NCBI GenBank assembly: GCA_024220505.1
Contig: JAKZZE010000006.1
Location: 1,736,001-1,800,000, forward strand
Reading direction: 5' to 3'
DNA: 64,000 nucleotides
Origin: Rhizopus arrhizus
Taxonomy: Eukaryota; Mucoromycota; Mucoromycetes; Mucorales; Rhizopodaceae
Numbering within the stretch: the first letter of the stretch is position 1; each line of letters begins with the position of its first letter. A program made the translations under genes and the position numbers. The notes beneath the pieces were generated by a model. The model did not search any database and had not been told where the DNA came from. It saw nothing but the letters and a program-made list of their open reading frames with translations. Shown here one piece after another: positions 24,858 through 35,642 of this stretch.

Positions 24858-27800
24858 ACATCGCAATCACTATATGGTTTTATTTTATAGCTTGCATTGT
24901 ATAAAAGTGGCATTGTGCGTTTCTTCATTCTTAATCCACGCTTACCTTTCCAATAAATAAGATATAATCAAAAACATATAGTTTTTTTTTGTAAGCATTT
25001 TATTATCTAAATTATACAAAACGAAAGAGTGGCATAGTAAAAGTAGATGTTATTAGCTTTGTATTTATGTTTTAACGTTTCAGGATCCTATCAAAAGTTT
25101 CTTTATTTATTAAAGGTGATATACATGCATTTATGAAAAAGTATAAAACTCAGCAAATCCAAACATCCTTTTTTATTAAATATAGCTAGCATTATACCTT
25201 GTACTACTTAATATGCCAAAGTTAAGACAAGTAAAATGCTGTGTCCAAAGTAATTTCCATATTAAAATACAATAAAATGACATACATCCTTGTTGCTTCA
25301 TCTGCAAAACAGAGCACATGAAATCGGGTATCAAATTTATTAATTCTATAATGAAGAGTGTGCAAACATGTACTGAAACTAGAGCTATTTTAATTGCTAT
25401 GGCTATATTGTCAATTTTGATTATTTTAAAAATGAGTTTCACAAAAACGATGTTTGTCTTTTTCAGCTATTACTATAAAAAATGTTATGGGCTTATTTTT
25501 AGAGAAAAGACGCGAATGTTTATATTGGTGACTATATTGAATCATATCATGATCAATTAAATCCATATTGACTTGATCACACTAAAAATATTCATTTGCA
25601 TAGTCCATAAAGATTTAACTAAGTCCTTTCTAGGATACTTTGATGAAATATAGCTGTAGACCGAAGATAAATAAAGTTTAATAAGATCTGTTCTTGGTCA
25701 TGCAAGTAAGTCGTTTAGATCTGTTTTTTATGTCTCATTGATTCAAAAGCTATCTTAAAAACAACTTGGATTGTGCTAAAGGAGCAGAATTAGTTATGGT
25801 CGAACAGTAGATAAAAGATAGTAATAAATCTTTGTAAAACATTTATTACTCTGGTTATTGTAATTTGAAAATAAGTCATGTTTAAAATACGACAAACTCG
25901 AGGGTTTAAGTATAATACTTTACTACATAATTAACTGCAATTAGACTAATAAGAACTGAGTAAGTATCTATATACAAGATAAAGATTGTGAGCTTAAGTT
26001 GTAGTTATTAATCTCTCAAATGATTTATAAAAGAATGTTTGGGGAAGCTAGGCGTCGTGCCGTGTTCTTCTCCGGAAATGCTATGTTTTTTAGACAAACG
26101 AAAACAGGACAGGGAATTTACTTTTAGTTTTAATTGATAATATCCTTTTCTTTTCTTTTCTTTTCTTTTTTTTAAAAAAAGATAATATGTATCATTTCTC
26201 CGCAAAACATTATATTAAAAATAATTATAATAGTTCTATTTTCTATATTTTTCCCTTTAATTTTCAATGAGCTTGTTCATTTTTTGTTTGTACACAAATC
26301 TGCATAAATTTTTTGTGGAATTTTTAAAGCCCTATTATTTCCATTTAAACGACGCTCGTAGTAAAAAGGGTTACCTTCCCAAAGTTTTACAATCCATATA
26401 GTGCTGTTGTTTTTATTACAAAATAGTCTCTATAGCTGAGTATCTGTTCTCATTGAGGAAATAATACAGTAAGAAAAGGATAGTAGGCTATGTCTGCTTT
26501 TATGTGTAACAAAACATACAACAGGTTTTAATAAAGTGTTTCAAGAAATAAGGAAATATGAGAAAAAAAAAGAGGCATTTTTGCCTCATTTATTTCTATA
26601 AAACCTTGGAATTTTACATTTTTTTATTTTTTTTTATTTCAAATCCTTTAGGTAAGATGCTAATATTGGGATCAAAAAATAAATAAAAAAAGGTATGTCA
26701 TCAAATACAATAGGTTCTATCGACAAATTTTATAATTTTTTATAGAATATAATCTACTTATAAAAGTGTTTGATTGTGCTACTTTAGAATAGAAGGTTTA
26801 AAAGTGGAGTAATAAGGTTTAGGCCTTTGATAAAAAACTATAGCGTATATAATATAGATTATTCATCGTCTTTTTTTATGAATCCATGTTACTTGTATCA
26901 TGTAACGATATACTTGCTCAATATGCTACAGGATACTCGTAATATAACTAATTAGACTGGAGGCATTAGAAATACCTATGGATCTTCAATACAAGCTGTA
27001 TTGTAAAACTACAAATCATTTAACGCTAAAGTTAATTGATAAGTATATGATAATCTAAAAGAACATGTATTGTTGCTCAACAAAAACGTCAAGTAAATCA
27101 AAATTTATTGATGTTCAGCACAAATTAAATATTCCATAATATTGCGATTGCATTATAAACTCTGATATAATTCAGGAAAGGAAACAAAAAAAAGTCTTTC
27201 ATTATAAAACGCGGTCAAAAATGACAAACAACAAATTGTAAAGAGATAGAATTTGATCATGTATATTAAAAATTGATGTGATAAAAATTAAATGCATAGA
27301 TAATTATCCATGTTAAAAAACAGAACAAGGGAGGCTAGCAAAAATACAAGGGAATTGGCAGTAAAACATTTATAGTGTTTGTAAACAAAAAAAAAGATAG
27401 CGACATATTTACAAGCATGAGGAATCGTATGGTACATATTGTAAATTGAACTTGTTAATTTTAAGAACATTTTTGCTTGAAAATTCTTAAAATTAACAAA
27501 GGTTGGTAGAAAAACAAAAGTTTATATTTCAATGTCATTTTAAGGATAGCATACGTTGACAAACAGAAAACATTCAATAGGCACGATTGCAGAATTCACA
27601 ATTTATATTATTTTTTAAACGGCTATGAAAGGACAAGCATTTGACATTTGAATCATTGACCAACAACTTTTATTAGTGCATGCCATTACTCAATTTATGG
27701 CAATTGACTTGCTTCAATAAGTATCTTTTAAGTAGTGCTAGTTATATACAAACGTTTTTAAACTCTATGTCAATTTCTATTCTTGTAATGTCACGTAAAA

Positions 27801-28078
27801 TTTCTTAAAGACACGTAGCGACTATATTACGAAAAAACATCTACCCTTTCAAAAGTAGAAATTACTATGATTGTTTTATTTTTTGCTAAATCATAGGTTG
27901 CAACAAGTAAAACTCAATGTCATCATCGTACATGTTAAAAGCGTTCATAGCAGTAAAGAAGCAGTCGCTTTTAGTGTTGATTAAAAGAATATAAATAGCA
28001 ATGCAAAGCGTGTTTTTTTTATTTCCAAATCTCTTTAGCTATACATGTTGTCGTTTTTTTTTTCTACCTTATCCCTTC
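24858..28078. other. 3.2 kb gene-poor stretch
   Basis: AT-rich sequence with no open frame that resembles a protein. It contains a perfect inverted repeat (27452-27499) and a small GAGGCA/TGCCTC hairpin near 26571-26588. It may hold decayed mobile DNA that I cannot identify. Confidence 0.5.
27452..27499. repeat. Perfect 16-bp inverted repeat, 16-nt loop
   Basis: TTGTTAATTTTAAGAA is followed 16 nt later by its exact reverse complement. It could be a tiny fold-back element, a MITE remnant or a cruciform. No gene lies nearby. Confidence 0.7.
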
Positions 28079-28636
28079 TTACTGTGCAAAAGGATTTTCA
28101 ATTTCTTCCATGCCATCAAAAGGTGAAATTAGGATAATAGCAGTTCCACGAAGTACTGATAAACCAAGTTCTCTTTTATTTTCAGTAACGTAACCTGTTT
28201 CTAAATCTACTCTGGGTGAGAAATTTGCTACTTTTACATATAAAATAACACATACCTTTTTGATATTCAGTTGTATTATCCAGGACTAAGTTCAATAAAG
28301 GATCATATCCCATTAAAGTACCAACAACTATGAATAGCAATAAGGAATCTGAAGAATCCCATCTTTTTTTATTTTTTGTTACCTTCTCGACCTCCATTGA
28401 ATCGAACACGAATTTTTTTTTCCATATATTTACTTAAGTCCAAAATTGACTCCTTTTTATGTTTTTCTTGTGGGGCACCGTGACCTCCTCTACCTCCTCG
28501 ACTAGCACCACGTCCACCGCGTCCACCTCGATCTCCACCTCGGTTACTGTATTGGCCACGACCACCCTGTTTATTTTATTGTTAATTTTAACTTGATTTT
28601 TTTTTTCTGGTTTGCTATCATTACTCTTTCTGACAT
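28079..28636 (-). CDS. LSM7: U6 snRNA-associated Sm-like protein LSm7 with RGG extension
   Basis: Four exons (28636-28625, 28566-28383, 28327-28256, 28206-28079) give 131 aa. The first exon is only 12 nt (MSER). The Sm fold follows: ESILDLSKYMEKKIRVRFNG (Sm1), GTLMGYDPLLNLVLDNTTEY, then LGLSVLRGTAIILISPFDG (Sm2) and the LSm7 ending MEEIENPF. LSm7 is a subunit of the Lsm1-7 (cytoplasmic mRNA decay) and Lsm2-8 (U6 snRNA) rings. Before the Sm fold there is a ~30-residue Gly/Arg-rich segment (GGRGQYSNRGGDRGGRGGRG), absent in yeast and human LSm7 as far as I know. It looks like an RGG RNA-binding tail. The large palindromic transposon starts 126 bp upstream of its ATG. Confidence 0.93.
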
Positions 28637-28762
28637 TATAAGTTTATGTTTTTATACAAGAAAGAAATGTAAAACATGAAAGGTTTCTTTTTCTTTTTTT
28701 TTAGAAGAGTCACAATGTCTGAAATTAAAATATGGACTCAAAGCAAAAAAATAGAATAAAAA

Positions 28763-28900
28763 TACAGTATTTTAACTTGGTTTTCGGACCTTTTCTTTTT
28801 TTTCGGACCTTCTCAAATTTGTTTTCGGACCAAGTCATTTTTAATTTCAGACATAGTCATTTTCATTTTCAGATATAGTCTTGTTTATTTTCAGACGATT
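28763..28900. repeat. Left subterminal repeat array of the palindromic element
   Basis: The motif TTTTCGGACC (inverse of GGTCCGAAAA) and its TTTCAGAC variant recur with ~22-bp spacing. One additional copy, spaced 19 bp, is absent from the right end. It mirrors the array at 33528-33642. Confidence 0.75.
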
Positions 28901-28912
28901 TCTTTTATTCTG

Positions 28913-29900
28913 GAAACCTCTTTTACGATTAAAGGATAATTTTATTTGTAAAAAATTAAAAACCCAAAATGAGCACATAATATTTGACATATTGTATTGC
29001 CCGGGCCAGTTCAAAGAAGTGTTAGCGAAACTAAAAACCTTTTTGATAGCCAAAAAGGTAAAAAGGATAAAGAAGGGAAGATGATAGGAAGATGTAATCA
29101 ATACATTTAAGAGTTAGAGAATAACCAAGATAATAATTTTTGACCAAGAGGGGGAGCATCGGGAGAGATTTGATCGTGATGCAAATAATCTAGTTCATGT
29201 AAAATTTGACAGGTAATTGGCCAACGAATAGACCATGCAATATGCTTTGAGCGGTTTTTGTCGGTTGGTTTCTTTCTGGAAGTGGGCAGCTTGTTTAAGA
29301 GAAATGACAGAGGGTCAGGGATAGATTGTGGCATTTGCAGACGTCGATACATATGAAGGCATTCAATGGCATGAGTCCTTGTTAGTAGATCAAATGGGTG
29401 GTAGATACACGGTTTGGGGAGGCCACCAGGAAGCCAACCGAGACGCCAACGGAGTAAGCGACTACGGAAACCTCTTTTACGATTAAAGAATATTTTATTT
29501 ATCTGAGAATTAAAATAACCCAATTGAGCACATAATAATGGAAATTATTGTATTGCCCGGGTCAGATCATGAGATGGTTAAAGAGCTAAAAAACCTTTTT
29601 GATAGGCAAAAAGGGAAAAAGGATAAAGATGGGAAGATGAAGAAGATACAGTAACAAGCGATACGAGATTAATTAGAGCTGAACCAATGCAATAGTTTAG
29701 TACCCAGAGGTGGAATTTCAGGAGCAGTTTTGTCATGGTGGAGGTAGTCAAGTTCATGCAGGATTTGGCAAATGATTGGCCATCGAATAAACCACGCTGA
29801 ATATTTTGATCGACGTTGTATAGTAGGTTTCTTCCTTGAAGTAGGCAGGAGATTGAGGAGATATGATAAAGGGTCAGAGATAGTGCGAAACCTCTTTTAC
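28913..29900 (-). mobile_element. Two tandem 5'-truncated LINE tails (left arm)
   Basis: The word GAAACCTCTTTTAC appears at 28913-28926, 29467-29480 and 29887-29900. It delimits two LINE 3' fragments. Each encodes the extreme C-terminus of ORF2 (29107-29475 reads SRLLRWRLGWLPGG and later LHELDYLHHD) followed by the family 3' tail. The repeated word looks like a target-site duplication from two insertions at one site. Confidence 0.75.
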
Positions 29901-30333
29901 AGTGTTTTGCGTTGGAAAATAGAATTTTTGGAAAATAAAAATAGGATTTTTTGTTTGGCCAATAGAAATTTTTGAATTCAAAGTTTTGATCATCGGTAGA
30001 AACGTTTGACTATCAATATACACATCACAAAAACAATAGAAAAAAAGAAAAAAAAAGAACTGCTATAAATGTACACAGGAATAAACGTAGAAATAAATAC
30101 AGGTTTTTTAGACTGGATTTGCGCATGATTTTTATTTTTATAATACAAAATACGTAAATACGCGCAAAAGCAAACTAAAAAAACTAATATAATACTAGTA
30201 ACTTTCAGCATTTGACAAACACTGCATTGTTGGTTTGTAGTGTGACTGCTATCTTCTTCTATTTAAGCCCTCCCCCTTAAAAAAAACGCGTATCTCTTTC
30301 CACAAAAAAAAAAACCCCCTTGCGCACACCACA

Positions 30334-31643
30334 ATGCTTACTTTATTCGAAGACGAAGCCTATATCAATGAATGCTTTAAAAATTACCTTACAGAAACAA
30401 AAGTTCTTGATTGGAAATACGAAAACGCAGTAAAGCAAATACTTGGCCTCGGGTTTCAGCCAGATGAAGTAGAAATGGACTTGGAAAAGCTTGGTGCAAT
30501 GTACAAATCTCTTGTGAACGATATGAAAGATGAGCACTCGGCAACATATTCAGAAGATGAGAACCAAAAAGTCACTAATATTATTGAACATATGGAGTTC
30601 CTTTGTACAGCTGCACCAATAAAAAGCTTTTGAAAGAAAAGAAGTGGCAAGTAGAGTACCAACAAACCCTTGAGAATAATGTTCTTGATGCTAGAGAAGA
30701 AGAGCAAAAGAAAGAGAAGAAAAAGACTGCTGAAAAGAAATTCGATAAACTACCTACATCAGAAAAGTTTGCTCACCTTGCTAAATACTATGGTGATGAT
30801 GGAGTTCTGGACCTGCAGAAAGCTAATATTCCCAAACGATTTTATAAACACATGCGCAAGATGAAAGAAGAGTTGGGTACACTGTTACAGCCTCTGGTCA
30901 CCCTTGAAGAACGTGAGATGTTAGTTGAAATTTCGAATTGCCGGAACACATCAGAAATCCAAAAACTTTTAACTACTTGGTACAACAAAGATGATTTGAC
31001 ATCAAATTGCAGATTTATTAGATTCGCTTTGGCTGCGGGCTTGGAAATTTGGAATTCAAAAGCTTTGACCAAAAAAGGACATGGGGAAGACTGGTTTAGA
31101 ATGCATGTGTATTCAAATGTGTGGGACAAGGCGTTTTTTGATGATGATGAGTTTGAAACAAAGCGTTCGGAATGTCTCAGCCAAGTGATGAAGGTTTTGA
31201 AGGAAATCGATGGAGACACCAGACTGCAAAAGCTTGATTTTATACTGCGCGATCTCAATACGGATAATGATGTAATAACGGCGGAAGAAAAGCCAACTTT
31301 GAAAGGCGTGAAAGCTGATATCAAAAAGGGAGGATTGTTGAAGAAGAACACATTGTATCTTTGGTCGAAGCAAGTTAAAAACCATGTACTCATGGAAGAA
31401 CTAGAATCTATGTCCTGTCAGTGGCAAGGCACCAAGTTGACTGTTTACGGATCTCGTTTGTTATCTTCTGATCTAATTTTAACCTATGTGAAAGGTTCCT
31501 TCCAAGTGCCAGTCTCTGTAAAACATCTCCCTGAATTCTCGAAATTGTTAATGGCAGTAATTTCATTAAAGCGTGTGGTCAAGCCCAGCTATGCCAAATT
31601 CACTTTGATTTTGGAGGAAAAATACAAGCACCATAGTATTTAG
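30334..31643 (+). pseudogene. Lineage-specific protein across the palindrome centre, frameshifted
   Basis: The frame MLTLFEDEAYINECFKNYLT... stops at 30633 because an A-run near 30620 has five A where the mirror copy has six. The other frame then continues to 31643, giving ~436 codons overall. The N-terminal part is helical and Lys/Glu-rich (REEEQKKEKKKTAEKKFDKL). The C-terminal part has WFRMHVYSNVWDKAF, LYLWSKQVKNHVLMEELE, TKLTVYGSRLLSSDLILTY and FSKLLMAVISLKRVV. From memory this resembles a family repeated in Mucorales genomes, with no known function. The gene starts in the left arm and its last two-thirds are the only unique DNA in the element. Confidence 0.65.
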
Positions 31644-32091
31644 CAAGGTAAGCAAACTTTTCTGATGTGGGTAGTTTATCGAATTTCTTTTCAGCAGTCT
31701 TTTTCTTCTCTTTCTTTTGCTCTTCTTCTCTAGCATCAAGAACATTATTCTCAAGGGTTTGTTGGTACTCTACTTGCCACTTCTTTTCTTTCAAAAGCTT
31801 TTTTATTGGTGCAGCTGTACAAAGGAACTCCATATGTTCAATAATATTAGTGACTTTTTGGTTCTCATCTTCTGAATATGTTGCCGAGTGCTCATCTTTC
31901 ATATCGTTCACAAGAGATTTGTACATTGCACCAAGCTTTTCCAAGTCCATTTCTACTTCATCTGGCTGAAACCCGAGGCCAAGTATTTGCTTTACTGCGT
32001 TTTCGTATTTCCAATCAAGAACTTTTGTTTCTGTAAGGTAATTTTTAAAGCATTCATTGATATAGGCTTCGTCTTCGAATAAAGTAAGCAT
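31600..32091 (-). pseudogene. Mirror copy of the N-terminal half of the central gene
   Basis: Inverted duplicate of 30334-30795. The reading frame is intact through the six-A run where the left copy is frameshifted. After the palindrome turns at ~31629 it ends in ten residues with no family resemblance. It therefore preserves the ancestral frame but lacks the rest of the gene. Confidence 0.7.
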
Positions 32092-32523
32092 TGTGGTGTG
32101 CGCAAGGGGGTTTTTTTTTTGTGGAAAGAGATACGCGTTTTTTTTAAGGGGGAGGGCTTAAATAGAAGAAGATAGCAGTCACACTACAAACCAACAATGC
32201 AGTGTTTGTCAAATGCTGAAAGTTACTAGTATTATATTAGTTTTTTTAGTTTGCTTTTGCGCGTATTTACGTATTTTGTATTATAAAAATAAAAATCATG
32301 CGCAAATCCAGTCTAAAAAACCTGTATTTATTTCTACGTTTATTCCTGTGTACATTTATAGCAGTTCTTTTTTTTTCTTTTTTTCTATTGTTTTTGTGAT
32401 GTGTATATTGATAGTCAAACGTTTCTACCGATGATCAAAACTTTGAATTCAAAAATTTCTATTGGCCAAACAAAAAATCCTATTTTTATTTTCCAAAAAT
32501 TCTATTTTCCAACGCAAAACACT

Positions 32524-33511
32524 GTAAAAGAGGTTTCGCACTATCTCTGACCCTTTATCATATCTCCTCAATCTCCTGCCTACTTCAAGGAAGAAACCTA
32601 CTATACAACGTCGATCAAAATATTCAGCGTGGTTTATTCGATGGCCAATCATTTGCCAAATCCTGCATGAACTTGACTACCTCCACCATGACAAAACTGC
32701 TCCTGAAATTCCACCTCTGGGTACTAAACTATTGCATTGGTTCAGCTCTAATTAATCTCGTATCGCTTGTTACTGTATCTTCTTCATCTTCCCATCTTTA
32801 TCCTTTTTCCCTTTTTGCCTATCAAAAAGGTTTTTTAGCTCTTTAACCATCTCATGATCTGACCCGGGCAATACAATAATTTCCATTATTATGTGCTCAA
32901 TTGGGTTATTTTAATTCTCAGATAAATAAAATATTCTTTAATCGTAAAAGAGGTTTCCGTAGTCGCTTACTCCGTTGGCGTCTCGGTTGGCTTCCTGGTG
33001 GCCTCCCCAAACCGTGTATCTACCACCCATTTGATCTACTAACAAGGACTCATGCCATTGAATGCCTTCATATGTATCGACGTCTGCAAATGCCACAATC
33101 TATCCCTGACCCTCTGTCATTTCTCTTAAACAAGCTGCCCACTTCCAGAAAGAAACCAACCGACAAAAACCGCTCAAAGCATATTGCATGGTCTATTCGT
33201 TGGCCAATTACCTGTCAAATTTTACATGAACTAGATTATTTGCATCACGATCAAATCTCTCCCGATGCTCCCCCTCTTGGTCAAAAATTATTATCTTGGT
33301 TATTCTCTAACTCTTAAATGTATTGATTACATCTTCCTATCATCTTCCCTTCTTTATCCTTTTTACCTTTTTGGCTATCAAAAAGGTTTTTAGTTTCGCT
33401 AACACTTCTTTGAACTGGCCCGGGCAATACAATATGTCAAATATTATGTGCTCATTTTGGGTTTTTAATTTTTTACAAATAAAATTATCCTTTAATCGTA
33501 AAAGAGGTTTC
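32524..33511 (+). mobile_element. Two tandem 5'-truncated LINE tails (right arm)
   Basis: Mirror of 28913-29900. GTAAAAGAGGTTTC occurs at 32524-32537, 32944-32957 and 33498-33511, bounding two fragments. The first encodes ISDPLSYLLNLLPTSRKK...LHELDYLHHD and stops near 32753. The second encodes SRLLRWRLGWLPGG...LSWLFSNS and stops near 33317. Each is followed by the stem-loop tail. The frames are copies of the same protein end, so these are independent LINE copies and not one gene. Confidence 0.77.
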
Positions 33512-33527
33512 CAGAATAAAAGAAATC

Positions 33528-33642
33528 GTCTGAAAATAAACAAGACTATATCTGAAAATGAAAATGACTATGTCTGAAATTAAAAATGACTTGGTCCGAA
33601 AACAAATTTGAGAAGGTCCGAAAACCAAGTTAAAATACTGTA
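33528..33642. repeat. Right subterminal array, five repeats at exactly 22 bp
   Basis: The consensus RTCYGAAAWY begins at 33528, 33550, 33572, 33594 and 33616, an exact 22-bp period. The element then ends AAAATACTG-TA. Such arrays are usually transposase binding sites; two helical turns would put each site on the same DNA face. Confidence 0.82.
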
Positions 33643-33653
33643 AATGAACAAAA

Positions 33654-34768
33654 GCCAAATGGTCCGTGCTCAATTAGATTATGGTCTTGCGATTAGTCCT
33701 CTCACAACTAAATTTATCCATCAACTTGATACTTTCCAAAACCAATGTATTAGACGTATCTTCGGCGGTCATTCTAGGTCTTCAGCTCAAGTCATGCTTC
33801 ATCTGGTCAATCTCCCATCGATGCGAACTCGTGTTGCAGTCCTTCAAGCCCAGTATCTTTTTCGTAGTACTCATTTACCGGATGATACTCTTCTTGCTCA
33901 TCTGCTGCCATATATTCGATCTTCAACTAGCCGCTCTCATTGGTACAAACTGACTAATACTCCAATGTGGAAATCTGTGGACCAATCCTTGATACTTTAG
34001 ATAAAAAGAAATTTCTCTCTCTTCGCACCAAATTCTTAGCTGATCAATTTCAAAATCTATGTAATAACTCTGATTCCATCCTGTTATCCTCTACTCGCCC
34101 TACTATCCAAGTGGATCCTATTCTTTGGTTACTGATGACTTGTTCTGAACGTAGTCGTGTTCTTCGCTGGCGTCTTGGGTGGCTACCTGGTGGTAAACCT
34201 AAAGAATGCATCTTCCATCCTTATCATAACTGGAGTCGTCGACATGCTTTTGACTGTCTAAATGTTCATCATCGTCTGTACTTGCCTCGCTCAATTGAAG
34301 ATCCAATCTCTTTCCTTCTTAATTTGCTACCATTACATAAACCACGTCCTACTGCTTCTCATAGCTGGTTTATTCTATGGCCTATCCTATGTACGATTCT
34401 CCATGAACTGGATTATTATTTTCATGATGAATGCCCTCCTCCTCCTGTTGATCCTGGTGTCAAGCTGTTGAATTGGTTATCCAAGTAATAGTGTGAGTCT
34501 TTCTGATACTGATCTGGTTTGTATTGAATTTCTGTCTCTATTTACTTTTTCTTTCCTCCTCCTCTTATATTTCTTCATATTTCAAATAATTTGCTCTTTT
34601 CTTTTTCCTTTTCTTTCTCTTTTTTCCCTTCTTGTCCCCTAAGAAGGTTTTTATTCTCTTACAATCATAACTGGCTCGGGCAACATTGCACACTTCGTTG
34701 CTACATGCTCATTGCCATAAAATTTTAAAAAAAATACAAAAAAAATAATAAAACCCAGAATTTAATAG
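33654..34768 (+). pseudogene. 5'-truncated LINE with 13-bp target duplication
   Basis: Flanked by TAAATGAACAAAA at 33641-33653 and 34769-34781. The body encodes the C-terminal third of a LINE ORF2: AQLDYGLAISPLTTKFIHQL, CIRRIFGGHSRSSAQVMLHL, then a one-base frameshift near 33975. It continues SERSRVLRWRLGWLPGGKPK, ...LHELDYYFHDE..., stop near 34488. A 3' tail follows with stem CCTTCTT/AAGAAGG and an A-rich end. It inserted right at the palindromic element's right tip. Confidence 0.85.
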
Positions 34769-34801
34769 TAAATGAACAAAATAAAAAGGCACACTTTTAT
34801 T

Positions 34802-35555
34802 TTATCTCCATGAATCAAGGTCTTCAGGATTAACAAAGACATTTTCTCCATTTTCTCTAATAGTCTCCTTTTGAGTATCCCTTGGTAAGGGTTTCCGCAT
34901 ATCTACAATAGCAAAAAGTAAGACACAAAGATACTCTAAAATCCTTGTATTATTCTTCATACCGAATGCATCTTCATTTGTTAAACCCGCATAATAGTTT
35001 CTCACTCTTCGATAAACTGAATAACCAAATTTACGATACATGTCTATCGCTACTGAGTTGGATACTCTCACGTATAAATCAACAAACCAACAGTCATAAG
35101 CCTTTTCTGATACTTGTTCAAGTAAGTTCATCATGCCTTCTGCAAGTCCAAGTCGACGATATTCAGGTGCAACTGTAATAGCTGTGACGTGACCATGCCA
35201 ATTTTTACCTGTGCCTTCTGTCTTACCCATGACTATGTATAACATTGTTATTTAAGCAAGTTGTTTTCATTATCATTGTTTTACCATAACCCATAAGATG
35301 GTTATGTGGGGATACTTGAACAGAGAACAAGTCAGGCCAACGAGCAAGATATTGAAGATAAAATGATATATTGTACTATTTGAAGCATGTTATATAAAAA
35401 TTAATTTTTGTCTATTTTCTTTTACTGTTTCTGTTAGTGGGTCAAGATTGCTATAGACAACATGTTATTAATAAAATTTTATAGCTGCTTTTTTCTTTTT
35501 ACACATTATTAAATTCAAATAAATCAGTTGCTTTAAAACGTCTTAGTAAACTCAT
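34802..35555 (-). CDS. NAA20: N-alpha-acetyltransferase NatB catalytic subunit Naa20
   Basis: Five exons (35555-35503, 35450-35426, 35375-35285, 35232-34963, 34902-34802) close in frame at 179 aa. The protein runs MSLLRRFKATDLFEFNNVNL, NISFYLQYLARWPDLFSVQ, MGYVMGKTEGTGKNWHGHVT, VAPEYRRLGLAEGMM, YDCWFVDLYVRVSN, MYRKFGYSVYRRV, EDAFDMRKPLPRD. The acetyl-CoA loop RRLGLA (Q/RxxGxG/A) and the NatB signature NLDPLTE are present. NatB acetylates N-termini starting Met-Asp/Glu/Asn/Gln co-translationally at the ribosome. The gene is intact despite being sandwiched between two LINE fragments. Confidence 0.95.
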
Positions 35556-35642
35556 GTTCAAGTCTAAAAAAAAGTCCAAAAAACTTACATCTCTCTTTCT
35601 CTCTTAGAACATTTCGGACTATCAAAAAGCCACACAGATATA

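Larger units (their letters stand above)
28763..33642. mobile_element. 4.88 kb palindromic TIR transposon (TA target)
   Basis: Both ends read TA-CAGTATTTTAACTTGG.../...CCAAGTTAAAATACTG-TA. The CAGT termini next to TA dinucleotides fit a Tc1/mariner-type target site duplication. The two halves are near-perfect inverted repeats (28763-30795 and 31629-33642) around an ~830-bp unique centre. Arm differences by eye are a 19-bp insertion near the left tip, one A/T in each of two homopolymers, and a few substitutions. No transposase is encoded, so it is non-autonomous. It carries tandem LINE fragments in each arm and a lineage-specific gene across the centre. Confidence 0.8.

Noticed and set aside
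25318..25560. 80-aa hydrophobic frame in the gene-poor stretch
   Set aside because: AT-rich low-complexity translation with an equally long frame on the opposite strand.
26571..26588. GAGGCA...TGCCTC hairpin followed by T-rich DNA, resembling a bacterial terminator
   Set aside because: The window is eukaryotic, no transcript end is adjacent, and the stem is only six pairs.
29107..29523. 138-aa frame as an independent gene
   Set aside because: It is the C-terminal end of a LINE ORF2 repeated at least six times in the window, with upstream residues coming from the flanking tail.
34902..34963. Extended NAA20 frame without the last intron
   Set aside because: The continuous frame inserts ~20 hydrophobic residues between EDAF and DMRK; splicing at canonical sites restores the family sequence.
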